DNA from: Trebouxia sp. TZW2008
Lineage: Eukaryota > Chlorophyta > Trebouxiophyceae > Trebouxiales > Trebouxiaceae
Assembly (NCBI GenBank): GCA_002118135.1
Contig: BDIU01000347.1
Span: forward strand, 1-64,000
Direction: 5' to 3'
Length of the DNA stretch: 64,000 bases
Shown: positions 34,501-44,929 of the stretch, in pieces
Layout: each line of letters begins with the position of its first letter
Numbering within the stretch: the stretch's first letter is position 1
Made by a program: the position numbers and the translations under genes
The notes under the pieces: generated by a model
Database searches by the model: none
What the model was told of the DNA's origin: nothing
The model's input: only the letters and a program-made list of their open reading frames with translations

Positions 34501-37500
34501 GTTCAGAGCAGCAGCTGCCAAGTAAGATGCATGCAGTTGACCTCGGCAAAGCGCCGTTGAACTGCCTTGCCTTCATACGACCTTTCGGTATGATCATGTA
34601 AGCTGTTCTTGTCAGGCTCAGCCAACTCAAAGCAGCAGCTGCCGACTAGATTTGCATGCAGTTGACCTCAGCAAAGCTACCTTAAACTGCCTTGCCTTCA
34701 TACGACCTTTTGGTATGATCATGTGAGCTGTCCCTTTCAGGCTTGGTCAACTCGTAGCAGCAGCTGCCGTCTGAGATGCACGTGATGTCAGCAAAGCTTC
34801 CTTGAGCTGCCTTGCATTCCTGTGTCCTGGCTTGTACTGTACAAGGACACTAGCAGCTTGGTACATGCACACTGACTCTCTCGCTGGCCAATACATGCTT
34901 GTAGTTCAAGCCAAAAGCTGGAATTGCACACGCCAGCATTCAGCCTTGACCTCCACCATGTCAAGTCAGGCGCCCTTTGATGGTCAAAGATGCAAGGAGA
35001 GGGGGCAAGGCAGTTGTAGTTGTTATGGGCTGAGCTTTGGTGGCAGGCAAGCTCAGCAAGGTGGCATCAGGGCTGGGCCTATCACCAGGCGCAGCCGGTC
35101 GTTCTCCCCTAGTATATAGGGGCTTTGATCATGCCTCAGATGTAGCCATCAGGTCACAAAGCCAAGGGTACCACGGCTTGTGTTCCTTTGTCTGTCTATA
35201 CATATTAGTTTCATCGTTTTGCATCACTTTCTTTTTCACAGCATGCCTTGTGGTGCAATATGCATGACTGGGTTGTTTTGACGCATGCAGGAGACGCTTG
35301 ACCCTGCGCTGACCCGGCCCGGGCGGTTTGACCGGCATGTGGCTGTGCCCATGCCAGACATCAGAGGCAGGCTGGAGATCCTGGAACATTATCTACAGGT
35401 GAAGATTGAAGCAGCTTTCTTGCTGTGTGGTACAGCAACGATGAGTATACTATCATTGTGCGGTATATGTTTCAATGCTGTTTGCACGTCGCAGCAAAGG
35501 TGTTCATTGTGTACCAATAGAGCCTGTATTAGACGCCAAGCTGGTTGTCCCTGTTTCATTTCAGCTTTCAACAGCGATATTACACAAGCTTCTTCCTTGT
35601 GAGGCATACGATGACCAGGAGCAGAGCGACAAACCAAAGGATAGCAGAATGAAGGCAGCAATGCTAGCCCCGAGACTCCTGGTTTCTGCGGTGCTGAGCT
35701 CAGTGACTTGGTCAACAAGGCTGCATTGATGACTGCCGAGCACCACAAAATGCATTGATGACGCTGTGTCAATAGACAAAACGCTTTGATGACGCTGTGT
35801 CAATTGATCCAACGGCAAAGTGGTGACTGCAGGATACGCCAAAGGACCGCACGGTAAATGCTGCACCAAATGTGCTCACAATTCCACTGTCTGAAAGCAA
35901 CAACTGAACTAAATGCAGGTCAAGCCAAAGGACAGCACAGCGAATACAGCAATGCTTGCGCGTCAGACTCCTGGTTTCAGCGGCGCTGAGCTGGGCAATC
36001 TGGTCAACGAGGCTGTGCTGATAGCTGCTAAGTACAGCAAAGTGCTTTGATGGTCATGGATGATCATGCTGTGTCAAGTGACCTCAGGACAAGATGCTGA
36101 CTGCAGGACAAACCAAAGGACAGCACAGTCGATGCAGCAATGCTAGCGCGCCAGACTCCTGGCTTCAGCGGTGCAGAGCTAAGTAATTTGGTGAACGAGG
36201 CTGCGTTGATGGCTGCTAAGTACAGCAAGCCCAAGATCTCTGCTGACTTGCTGGACGAGGCTCGAGACAAAGCTATCATGGGCGTTGAAAGAAGGTAAGA
36301 CACCTTGTGTAGAACTCCAAACAAGCAATCAAGGGCATGGACAGCAGGTCACAAAGTCTCAGCGGAGTGAAGCACAAGAGCACTTGCCATAGTCGCAGTC
36401 TTCATGCATCAAGTCAAGCATGGTGACAGCAGGCTTGAGCTGTTGTTGAGTGCAGCTAGTTTTACAGTTGTCCAAGCTGATCTGCTGAATGATGTGATGG
36501 CTTGAGATTAAGCTATCAAGGCTTGAGTAGCGTCACGACGGAAGCACAACAACAAGACGAGAATGCAATAGAACCTGCGCTATTGTGGATCAAAGCATGT
36601 CTAGGGACTACATGGGCTGCTGGGCACACTGGTAATTCAACCTGCTGTCGTGCTGATACAATGCATGTAAGCATTGTCCTTGTCCGGCTGCAATCTTTCA
36701 AGGACACTGTGACAGTCATAATGGATGACATGGATACCGCATATCAACCTGACTTGCCTCATACTGCTTACTTGGTGGTGAGTACAGCAAAAGTGACCTG
36801 GCCAGCTGCAAGTTCTCTCACTGAAACGCCTCAAGCCTTTTGAGTGCGGGTCTCTGGGGCTAGTCAGGCCATTTTGGTTTGTTTGGGTCACAGCAAATGG
36901 CGTGAAGGTCATCTTCTGCGTGTCAGGCAGATAGTTTGCCATTAGCCCATATCTGCTCTATACCAGTTTTTGAGAACAAGTCTTTGAGTAGGTTGCAAGC
37001 ATCTCAGCTGAGGTGATACTGACAGTACACTGGCTATTGGTACTCTGGCTGTTGGTACACTGGCTGTTCAATTCAGCTGCAGCAGGTGTATGAAAGCCCA
37101 TGGTACAGACACAAGAGTCACGCAGGCCAACAGCCTATACTGAGTCAGGGCATGCTCTAGCTGCCATGCACATGGAAGGGGCAGGTCTCATACACAGAGT
37201 TTGCACAAGCGTGGTCACTTTGGCATGCGAGCGCCACAGGATCACATGGTGTTCCTGCTTGGCTGCAACAGTGGCTGCTGTTTGCAGGTCCATGGTACAG
37301 ACACAAGAAGCACGCAGGCTAACAGCCTATCATGAGTCAGGACACGCTCTAGTTGCCATGCACACAGATGGGACAGATCCCATACACAAGGCCACCATTG
37401 TGCCCCGAGGGCATGCCCTTGGCATGGTGTCACAGGTCAGTCTGCGCCTTGGCCTTTGCCAGACCTTTGCTGCATTCTGTACGTCCACCTAGTCTGTGCA

Positions 37501-39743
37501 TGGCTGCTGCAAGATTTGCTTGTTCTCTGGAAGACAGCGTCCTTGCTTGCTGCTGCTCACGGATTCAGTTGATGTGTTCTAGCTGTTCTGTTACCAACAG
37601 TCTTGTCAAGTCAGAAGTGATATGCCAGGCACGTACAAACAGCATGAGCAACAGTTGTATGGTGTACACATCTTGGCTTCATGCTAGGCTGTGAGTGGCT
37701 GTTCAGGTGCCCGACAAGGACGAGTTTAGCCAGAGCAAACGGCAGATGCTGGCTCGCATAGACGTGTGCATGGGCGGCAAAGTCGCCGAGGAACTCATCT
37801 TCGGGCGGGACGCCGTCACGTCGGGCGCGCGCAGCGACCTGAAGCAGGCCACCAGCCTGGCCCGGCACATGGTCACTGAGTGTGGCATGAGCGACGAGCT
37901 AGGTATGCACCAGTAGGCCAACAGGTTTGGTAATCATTGCATCATCCAGAGCAGTCTTGATGATGACTGCAACATCAAGGACAACGCTCATGACAGACAT
38001 GATATTCAAAATCCAAACGACAAGTTTGTGATCTGTCTGTAAGGAGACAATCAACATCATTGTCACACTGGCCAGGCAGAAATACTTCATGTCTGGGTGG
38101 CGTCAGTCGTGTCTTGCCAAGCTGGCTTGTTGTGCCCGTCATAGCCATTAGCAAGACCATCTCAGACAGTGCAAGACAAACATGTCATTCCAGCCCTGCT
38201 GTTCAGTGGATGTCTGCCTAGCCTGCCAGTCCAGGCAACACATAGCAGCCGCAAATCATGTTTTCAAAAATCTTGTCTATCGTCTTAGCCAATTTGTGCT
38301 ACAAGATGACCCAAGCTGCCTCAAGCTGTGCTGTTCAGAGGCTGCAAAGATACAAAAGCTGCCTTTCAGCATCTGTGGTCCAAGCAGTACACCCATGAGC
38401 ATGCAAGTCTGCCCAGCAAGACAGGACTTGTGCCACACACACCTAGCAATGTATGCTAGAAGCTGTAATGCTTATGGGTTTTGTTTCCATGCACGTGATC
38501 AGTGACAGTCTTGGAGGGCTCAAATCCACTGCTTGCCTGTTGGCCACAAGCATATATGGCCTCAGGCATCTGGTGTACATAAGCCATACAAGCTTTGCAA
38601 TTATGTATGTGGGTGTAAAGCATTTACATTGGATGGCTTAGGTTTCTTCTGCAATTTTGGGGTTTTACTGCTTGGCTCATACTTGCTGTTCGTTTTGTGC
38701 CAGCAAAATCTGCACTTGTGGACAGTGACCTTATTCTGTTCACTTCGCACTCCAGGCAGGGGCAGTCTATTCCCTGTCTCTGCTCCAGTATTTGAGCAGA
38801 GACAGGGAATGTGGCTTAATTGTAAACGTTGACCTTGTCATAATGTTATACACTGTCTGTGCAGGGCCAGTCTATCTGAGCAGAGACAGGGAGCGTGACA
38901 CACTGAGCGGTGACACCAGCAGAAGAGTTGATGCAGAGGTGACAAGGATGCTGCGGGAAGCCTACTCGCGCGTCACATCTCTCTTGGTACGGCTTTTTTG
39001 ATCGCATTTCTACCACATACTTTTGCACTCATCTTGGCATGTTATTGCATGACGGTGCACTGCACTCACTGTTGCATTACAGTGCCTGCTGTATTTACCT
39101 GCCATGTCGCACAATCTCCTCTAACTTCGCGTTGTATCAAGGGTACGCGGGTGACACCGCGCTAAACACTGCTTCGGGGCCGCAAGACATCCGGCGACTC
39201 TGCCTGGTGATCTAGTGCTGTTGTCGTTGATGCATATCAGTAGCTGTCAAGAGCACTTACAAGTTTTGCTTAAGTTCATTTTGACGTGGCCAATCTGCTT
39301 GTTGAGGGCTGAGTCAAACATTATGTGAGACTGTATGAGCCAAAGAGTCTGCAAATCGAAAAACAAACACAGAGTCGAACAATGGCTTGCCTGGATACAG
39401 CATGCTGTTCACTGCATACAACCCATGCCTGGCTATAGCAATTTGTCTAGCGCATACAGCCTGCGTTACAGGTGTCGTGCTTGCCCTGCCTGAACCATAT
39501 CAGCGCCTTTACTACCTTGCTGATGAATGTCACTGACTGCAGACTGACAGAGAGGGCGACCTACACACTCTAGCCAAGGCGTTATTGCAGCACGAGACCC
39601 TGACTCAGGCTGAAATTCAGCAAGTGCTAGACGGCACTTTTCGCAGGCAGCCAGTAGCCAGAGAAGCCGCAGAAGCAGAAATCGAACAGCTCCTTGCCAG
39701 TCATATACAGGAGTTGCGGGATGATACTCACAGAAAACGATGA
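28513..39743 (+). CDS. FTSH11: FTSH11-like organellar AAA+ zinc metalloprotease
   Basis: Thirteen exons join in phase to 833 residues: 28513-29078, 29329-29493, 30053-30179, 30772-30984, 31524-31686, 32218-32281, 32967-33207, 35291-35398, 36107-36294, 37288-37435, 37707-37902, 38865-38986, 39543-39743. The family forms hexamers in organelle membranes that unfold and degrade membrane proteins. Residues 1-~90 look like a transit peptide. A membrane helix lies near 295-320 (exon 4). Walker A is GAPGTGKT (409-416), Walker B VFIDEID (465-471), the second region of homology LTRPGRFDR (to 528). The zinc site is HESGH (627-631), with Asp705 in TSGARSD the likely third ligand. [17 protein letters not shown] and [11 protein letters not shown] point to the FTSH11/i-AAA branch. 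All residues needed for activity are present. Introns contain many partial exon copies. Confidence 0.93.
30130..30580 (+). repeat. Copies of FTSH11 exon 3 end with donor
   Basis: Downstream of exon 3 (ends 30179) three fragments, ~30213-30265, ~30380-30417 and ~30538-30575, repeat its last 35-50 bases with the CAG|GT border (CGCCCCTTGCATG...ACAGGT). The intron start (GTCAGTGACAA) is copied too, as is AACCTAAGCTCATACAAA. Confidence 0.85.
31081..31350 (+). repeat. Copies of FTSH11 exon 4 end with donor
   Basis: Two fragments after exon 4 (ends 30984) repeat GCAGG.GCAGG...GGGCGTTT or GGGGCTTT and the end AGTACAACAAGGTAG. The second also keeps CCCTGCTTCTGCC and CATGCAGCATGAATTGGTGC from exon and intron. 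Both lie downstream and include the donor. Confidence 0.85.
31797..31827 (+). repeat. TGTCT microsatellite
   Basis: Five or so TGTCT/CTTGT pentamers occur in FTSH11 intron 5. Confidence 0.85.
32655..33715 (+). repeat. Partial copies on both sides of FTSH11 exon 7 (AAA core)
   Basis: Upstream fragments at 32658-32735 and 32803-32945 repeat the acceptor and 5' part of exon 7. The second reads [20 protein letters not shown] and continues through FIDEID before diverging. The intact exon is 32967-33207. Downstream fragments at ~33300-33370, ~33445-33545 and ~33645-33712 repeat its 3' end and donor ([20 protein letters not shown]). The downstream pieces carry small deletions or substitutions. Confidence 0.9.
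34499..34830 (+). repeat. Three-copy intronic tandem repeat (~125 bp)
   Basis: AGAGCAGCAGCTGCC or a variant, then TGCATGCAGTTGACCTC and ACTGCCTTGCCTTCATACGA recur three times with decay in the third. No exon similarity is apparent, so it differs from the exon-border arrays in the same gene. Confidence 0.85.
35618..36050 (+). repeat. Partial copies of FTSH11 exon 9 upstream of the exon
   Basis: Fragments at ~35626-35735, ~35832-35870 and ~35919-36049 repeat the start of exon 9 (CCAAAGGACAGCACAG, GCAATGCTAGC, AGACTCCTGGTTTC). The intact exon begins at 36107. The last fragment stays in frame longest, to AAGTACAGCAAAG, then meets a TGA. Confidence 0.9.
37083..37200 (+). repeat. Decoy copy of the zinc-site exon (FTSH11 exon 10)
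   Basis: The fragment repeats the acceptor side of exon 10 (CATGGTACAGACACAAGA). Its translation gives [13 protein letters not shown] where the true exon has [13 protein letters not shown]. The first zinc ligand is therefore Thr, and inclusion would give an inactive site. The intact exon is 37288-37435. Confidence 0.88.
38755..38815 (+). repeat. Partial copy of FTSH11 exon 12 start
   Basis: GGGGCAGTCTATTCCCTG and TTGAGCAGAGACAGGGA match the start of exon 12 (38865 onward, GGCCAGTCTATCTGAGCAGA). CTATTCCCTGTCTCTGCTC is inserted in the copy and is the reverse complement of its own GAGCAGAGACAGGGAAT, making a small inverted repeat. Confidence 0.8.
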
Positions 39744-40137
39744 TACTTGACCGATTTGGCCCACCAGTTTTGTCACACCATTGCACAGTACAGCTTGTGC
39801 AGCCAGCAAAGACTCACTCAGTGTAGCATGGCTTTAGCTCAGCGCTAACCTTCTCCTTGTCCATCAAGTGCAGCTTAGCAGCTCAGTTGAACGTTTGCTA
39901 GCTGTTTTCACTGAACAGCAGGTAGCACATGTCAATGTGCTGCACACCATGGTGTTCATGTCAACAGTTGCGGTCCAAGGTCATGAGCATCGGTGGCCTA
40001 GGTCATGCTCTTCCAGATCTAAGTCCGACTTCAGCCTACATTGTCAGTGACGTGACTTGTGCCAGCATCTAGTTCAGGCTTTGTGTGCCAATGCAAGGCC
40101 GCAAAAGCAGCTTCCATTTGGCTTGCCACCTCCTCGT

Positions 40138-40445
40138 GGCCAGCAGGATTCTGTTTGAGATCCAGAGGTCACTTGGGCATGAGAGTATCTATGACACCAA
40201 TTCACACCTAAGGCGATGCTTATGCAGCACAATATCGCACAGAGTAAAGAGTTTACAGTTGCTGCTGCTGCTGCATCTGTGTGATACCGTAGACTGAGCT
40301 GCAGCTGTGCTGTAGCTTGCCGACCCTGAGTGCAGAGCATCAAGCAACAACTGATAGAATTGACTACCGGTTTTCCAGGTACCTGGAAAACAGAAACCAG
40401 GATTCTGTTTGAGACTCAAAGGTCACTTGGGATGAGAGTACTCTG
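40138..40445 (+). repeat. Dispersed repeat A, two copies
   Basis: The copy at 40145-40290 has CAGGATTCTGTTTGAGA, then GAGGTCACTTGGGCATGAGA, CACACCTAA, CACAATATCGCACAGAGT and a GCTGCTGCTGCATCTGTG end. A shorter one starts at 40398 (CAGGATTCTGTTTGAGACTC). Related copies lie in introns near 22.9 and 26.4 kb. Confidence 0.75.
40370..40391. repeat. 22-bp perfect palindrome
   Basis: The arm GTTTTCCAGGT is followed directly by its exact reverse complement, centred on a KpnI-like GGTACC. It sits just before the second copy of dispersed repeat A. It could form a cruciform or be a dimer binding site, but its role is unknown. Confidence 0.9.
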
Positions 40446-40884
40446 TTTGTCAGAAAGCTCCGCATGAGTGGTCTGTGATGTTTGAGAGACAATGGCGGCG
40501 AAATTGTTGCACCCAGATTCCTGGCATGTCATATGCAGCAATTTGCCCAGAGGGACCTGTGCTTGCCAAAATTGGAGGGTTCCTAGTGTCACAGTGTGGA
40601 CCCATCAGCATCTGCATCAGCCAAAAGTTACAATCAATGATTGCTGTCGAAAGCAGAACCTGCAGGTGCCTCATGCAACCTTAAACCATTCCTACATGAT
40701 CTGACCTGCTACAACAGAGTCTCAAAGCCTCGCTGAGGCCAAACACACCTGAGCTACCCGAAAGCTGTTGCTGAGGTCCTGTCAATGCTCGCCACAAGCT
40801 GTGATCAGGCTAAATCGTGCGTACATGAGCTATTGATCTGAGTCGTGCGGGCAGAGTAGGCTTCACGCGTGACTAATGTCTCAC

Positions 40885-41974
40885 TCACTCACAATGTATT
40901 GCGCTCAGCCAAATGTATCTGTTTGGTCCACTTCCATGGGACAAGTGCACACTAGCTGCTTGAAACAACACAAAAGCCTTTCCCACTTGCATCAAAGGCA
41001 TGGGAAGAAAATCATAGCAGACAAGCTGTATGCTTCTCTGTTCTCTGTGTGACGGTTGAAACCTTGCCGCCTGCTTGCCTGAATCAGTCCTGACATTGGG
41101 GTGTGGATGCAGCTGTGCCGCATTTGGATTCAGACTCATGATTTGCTTGACATCAAGCTGTGATTGCAAGATATGACTGTCACTTCTGAAATTGCTGAGC
41201 ATTGCGGCAAAGAAAACATCGTTTTGGAAAATGTCAATCAGCTCATCCATGCAATTCCTTAGTCGTGCCCAATTTTCTGATGTCCAATATGAAGCACGAG
41301 GCATTATCGAGACCATGAAGGCTTGGAAATGGGAAGCAATGATTTGACCAAGATAGACGCATATAGCTGGAAGAGCTAGCTCAATGATGTCTGCAACACA
41401 CAAGTTGGCCGACCCTGGTGTGTGAAGTTCAACTCCAAGTCTTGCGGAGTGAACAAGAGCTCTGAGCTTGTCATTCTGTGGCGCAAACCCAAGCTTTGCT
41501 GGCATTCTGTCAGGCAGGCCAAGGAGATTACATCGGAAGCTGCTATGCAAGTCCAAAATGACCATTCTCAGCTTTGACCAATCGTGCTTTCTGAGAAGGT
41601 TTATATCTGTCAATCGTGTAACTATCACTTTCTGAGTTGAATGGCGGACTAGACTGCGCAACTCCCTGTTGCATGCCAGCAGTGCTGCAAGGGACCCAGA
41701 AGAGAAACAAGCTGCCAGTCTTGGCACTTTTTGCAGAACATCAGCAAGCATGCAGGTTTCAGAAGTGCGGGAGACACCTTGAGCATCTGAGAACAGCCTG
41801 CGCGATGAGGGAGCGTACATATTTTGCAGGCATTAATTTGACTGTGACCACAACACCTTTATCACGACCAAGCGCACAGCTGTTGCAGCAAACGCACCAT
41901 GTTATTTCATCGCGCAGAAGCCTGGACATTAGTCGCTTGAAGCGACAGGTCAGCTTTAACGAGGAGCTCAGCAT
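40885..41974 (-). CDS. F-box-like protein, paralogue 1
   Basis: Two exons, 41974-41898 and 41797-40885, join in phase to 329 residues. Exon 1 is a short basic, hydrophobic start (MLSSSLKLTCRFKRLMSRLL). Exon 2 opens with MLADVLQKVPRLA followed by SLAALLACNRELRSLV, which resembles an F-box (LP..LL..I...L...C+.LR.LV). F-box proteins recruit targets to SCF ubiquitin ligases through SKP1. This family link is tentative because the body (LRKHDWSKLRMVILD, LNPNAAQLH, end YIWLSAIHCE) matches nothing I know. Two paralogues follow on the same strand at 43.1-44.3 and 48.6-49.6 kb with identical exon layout. Reads as intact. Confidence 0.65.
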
Positions 41975-43092
41975 ATTTGACTTGTAGCGGTTTTAAAGAC
42001 TGTGTGAGACTTGACCCTCTACAGCAGAATTGCTACCCGTGATTGTGTCGCAAGCTATGCGGTCTAGACGATCATCACGCAGCTGTGAAACAGCAAAATA
42101 AACGGCGAAACAGCCAGCTCGATTTGCACAGCATAGGGTCTGATCTCGGCCAGTGACCATGACCTAAGCCACAGTGAGCCACCACACCACGATGCAACTC
42201 GCGGTGAGGCGTCCAAATGTTCCAAGCTTGTAGCCTTTGTGTGGCACTTTGCAGGTTGCATGCTGCGCTTGCGGTCAAGTACACGAGCCAGAATCATACA
42301 CAGGCTGCAAGAGGAGGGGGGGTTGGGAGGGGGGGTCACTTTCTGTCAGGAGGGTGGGCAGGAGTCCAGGACTGTTAAACTTTGATGACAAACAAATTGC
42401 GTCAATTCCAGAGGCTTGATCCTGATGCTGTCAGTCCTCCCGTGGCTCAGCCACCATGCAGAGCTTGTTGCTGGTCCTGCACAAGGACTCTGTAGATCAG
42501 GTCTGAAGCCCTTCAAGTTGCGTGCTATGGTTGTGTAATTATGCAGCTGACATCAGCTGCAGAAACCAAATGCAATCGTATGAGCAGACTTGCAGTCCGC
42601 ATGAGACCTTTTCAGTAGTTGGTGAAGCACAGCACTAAGTCACAGCCTTGCCCTGTGACGGGACCCCCCTCCTTCCTTCTGGATCCTTTTGCGCATGATT
42701 CCCAACCAGCATGCCCTGAACATCTCAAGCTCAAATTGCTGCAACACTTTTGGAAAGTCTGTCACAAACTGTTTTCAGCTGCATCTACATACTGCTGCTG
42801 ACCACAAGTCCAAGAGTTGCAACAAGCCAAAGATATTGTGATTATGCCTTGGGGGCAGCTTGTCAATCAGCACTGCACCAGCAAGTTATCACAGTGTCTG
42901 CGATGTGCTTTCTGACAAGAGGGTCGAGCCTGAAAATAAGAGGCTTCTGGTAGCCTAGCTAGTAAGGAAGCCGCTGTCGTCATTTACGCTTGCTACAGGT
43001 TGTGGTCAGGCTATATTGTGCCTGCGTGAGCTGCTTGTCCCAAGCCTTATGCAGGCATCATCTGCCTTCACACATGATTTTCAAAAAGGCAA
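41975..43092. other. Spacer between F-box-like paralogues 1 and 2
   Basis: No gene is seen. The stretch 42364-42470 (AGAGGCTTGATCCTGATGCT) resembles 44605-44700 beyond paralogue 2, and ~42840-43080 resembles flanks of the other paralogues. A G-rich tract lies at 42310-42350. This supports duplication of a unit of about 2.2 kb. Confidence 0.65.
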
Positions 43093-44265
43093 TCACTCCG
43101 AATGCAATGTAATCAGCTGAATGTACCGGTTGTGTCCACTCCCTTTGGTTTCATATCTGATTGCTACTTGAATCAGCATGAAGGTTTGTTGCATCTGATT
43201 GAAGGGCATGGGAAGGCCAAAATAGCTGGACATGTATGAGCCATGTTGCTCAGACCTTGCTTCCTGCTTGTTGGCAAGGTCGGCCCAAAGCAGGTCAGTC
43301 ATTGCAGTTTGGTGCACATAAAGTGGTGCTGCGTTTGGCTTGAGAGACGTGAGTCCCTTTGTGTCAATCTGCGCTTGCAGGAGCTGATGTTTTAGCAAAT
43401 CACGCTTGTAACTGTCTGCCTGACGCGTGCTTGTTCTCCCAATTACTGATGTCAGAAGTGAGTCAGGAGGCATTGCAAAGGAGGCAAATTGAGCCAGGAA
43501 CCAAGCCAGAAAATTACCCAAGTCTGAAAGCTTCATTGCTATTGCGTCATGAAGATGCAGACCAGCTGAGCCTGTTGCATGAAGTATGATCCCATGTCGT
43601 ACAGAGTAAAGGACTTTTCTGCGTCTATCATTTTGTGCTGCAAAGCCCAGCTTTGCTCGCATCATGTAAGTCAGGTCACAAGCATTGAATCTGAAGCTGC
43701 TGTCAGAGTCCAAAATGACCATTGTCAGCTTGGACCAATTGTGCTTTCTGAGAAGGTCTCAATCTGCCACTCTTGTGATTATCACCTTCTTAATTGAATG
43801 GTGGACTAGATGGCGCAACTCCGTGTTGCATGCCAGCAGTGCTGCAAGAGACTCAGCAGGCATGCAAGTGGCAAGCCTTGGCACTTTTTGCATAACCTCA
43901 GCAAGCATGCAGGGCTCAGAAGTGCATGATACACCTTGAGCGTCTGAAAACAGCCTGCACAGTGGGGAAGTGTACATATATTGCAGGCATAAAGTTGGCT
44001 ATGAATCCACAAAACCTTTATCACGACCAAGCGCACAGGTGATGCAGCAAACGCACCACGTCAATCTGTCGCGCAGGAGCCTGGGAATGAATGCAGCGTA
44101 TTCACTGTTCCAGGCATATATTTGGCTGTGAACACCATTGCAGTAATACTTCAAGTATGGCCGGAACCGACATGCACAGGTGATGCAACAAGCGTACCAC
44201 GTCAATCTGCAGCGAATCACTTTAGGAATTAGTCGCTTGATCAGCTTTGATAGGGAGATCAGCAT
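43093..44265 (-). pseudogene. F-box-like paralogue 2 with in-frame TGA
   Basis: Exon 1 (44265-44198, MLISLSKLIKRLIPKVIRCR) and exon 2 (to 43093) align with paralogue 1 throughout. In exon 2 a TGA at 43761-43759 interrupts the frame after VAD, where paralogue 1 has TDIN and paralogue 3 LADLL. The frame stays open on both sides, and downstream LLRKHNWSKLTMVILD is well conserved. A second exon-1-like segment lies at ~44037-44090, so the 5' end is partly duplicated. The simplest reading is a recent pseudogene. Programmed readthrough or a sequencing error are alternatives. Confidence 0.65.
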
Positions 44266-44929
44266 TTTTGACCAGAAGCGGTTCGAACATGTGAAAGTTG
44301 GCCACTTCGCCGCAAGACCACTACCCGCTGTTGTCTGTGAGAAAATTTGGTCAAGACGTTCACCTTCAAGCCGTCAAAACAGTAAAAACAACGGCGAACT
44401 AGTGACTTTGATTCATTGTCAGCAGTTCAACACAGATTTTCATCTCTAAAGGTAAAGACAATCAAAGCAGGGGGGCCACTAAGTCAGAGCGCTCGCTTCT
44501 AAGCTTGTGATTCGCGTGCCAGCGACGTCGTATCGTGCGCCCAATGTTTGGCCTCAAAGCCATGACCATGTGTGGGCTGCAAAAACCCGTGGGGAGAGCA
44601 GGAAAGGGCTGGACTCTTTAAGCACAGACAAAATGCCACAAACCCAGAGGCTTGATCCTGATGCTGTCGGTTATCTCGTGAGTCAGTCAGCATGCAAGGC
44701 ATGACTGCTTTGTCAACTTGGGCTGTGTACGGTAGGTATGCATCAGGGTCAAAGCCCTTGATGTTATGCGCACTTTTTTGAGCAACATGATCATTTGGGG
44801 GTGTTTCACTATGTCATAGATTGCCTGAGTTTCATGGACATATAGTCATTGCCACAGTGTGGCACATGTGATCAGCCTTAGAGCATGTCAAATCGCCTTC
44901 TCGTAGCTTTCTCGGGTTGACTTGGCTGG
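44266..44929. other. Spacer with duplicated F-box-gene flank
   Basis: No gene is seen. 44605-44700 repeats material found at 42364-42470. Confidence 0.6.

Larger units (their letters stand above)
39744..40884. other. Intergenic, repeat-bearing
   Basis: This lies between convergent FTSH11 and F-box-like gene 1. It holds two copies of dispersed repeat A, a 22-bp palindrome and part of the 3' flank shared by the F-box-like genes. I see no gene. Confidence 0.65.
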
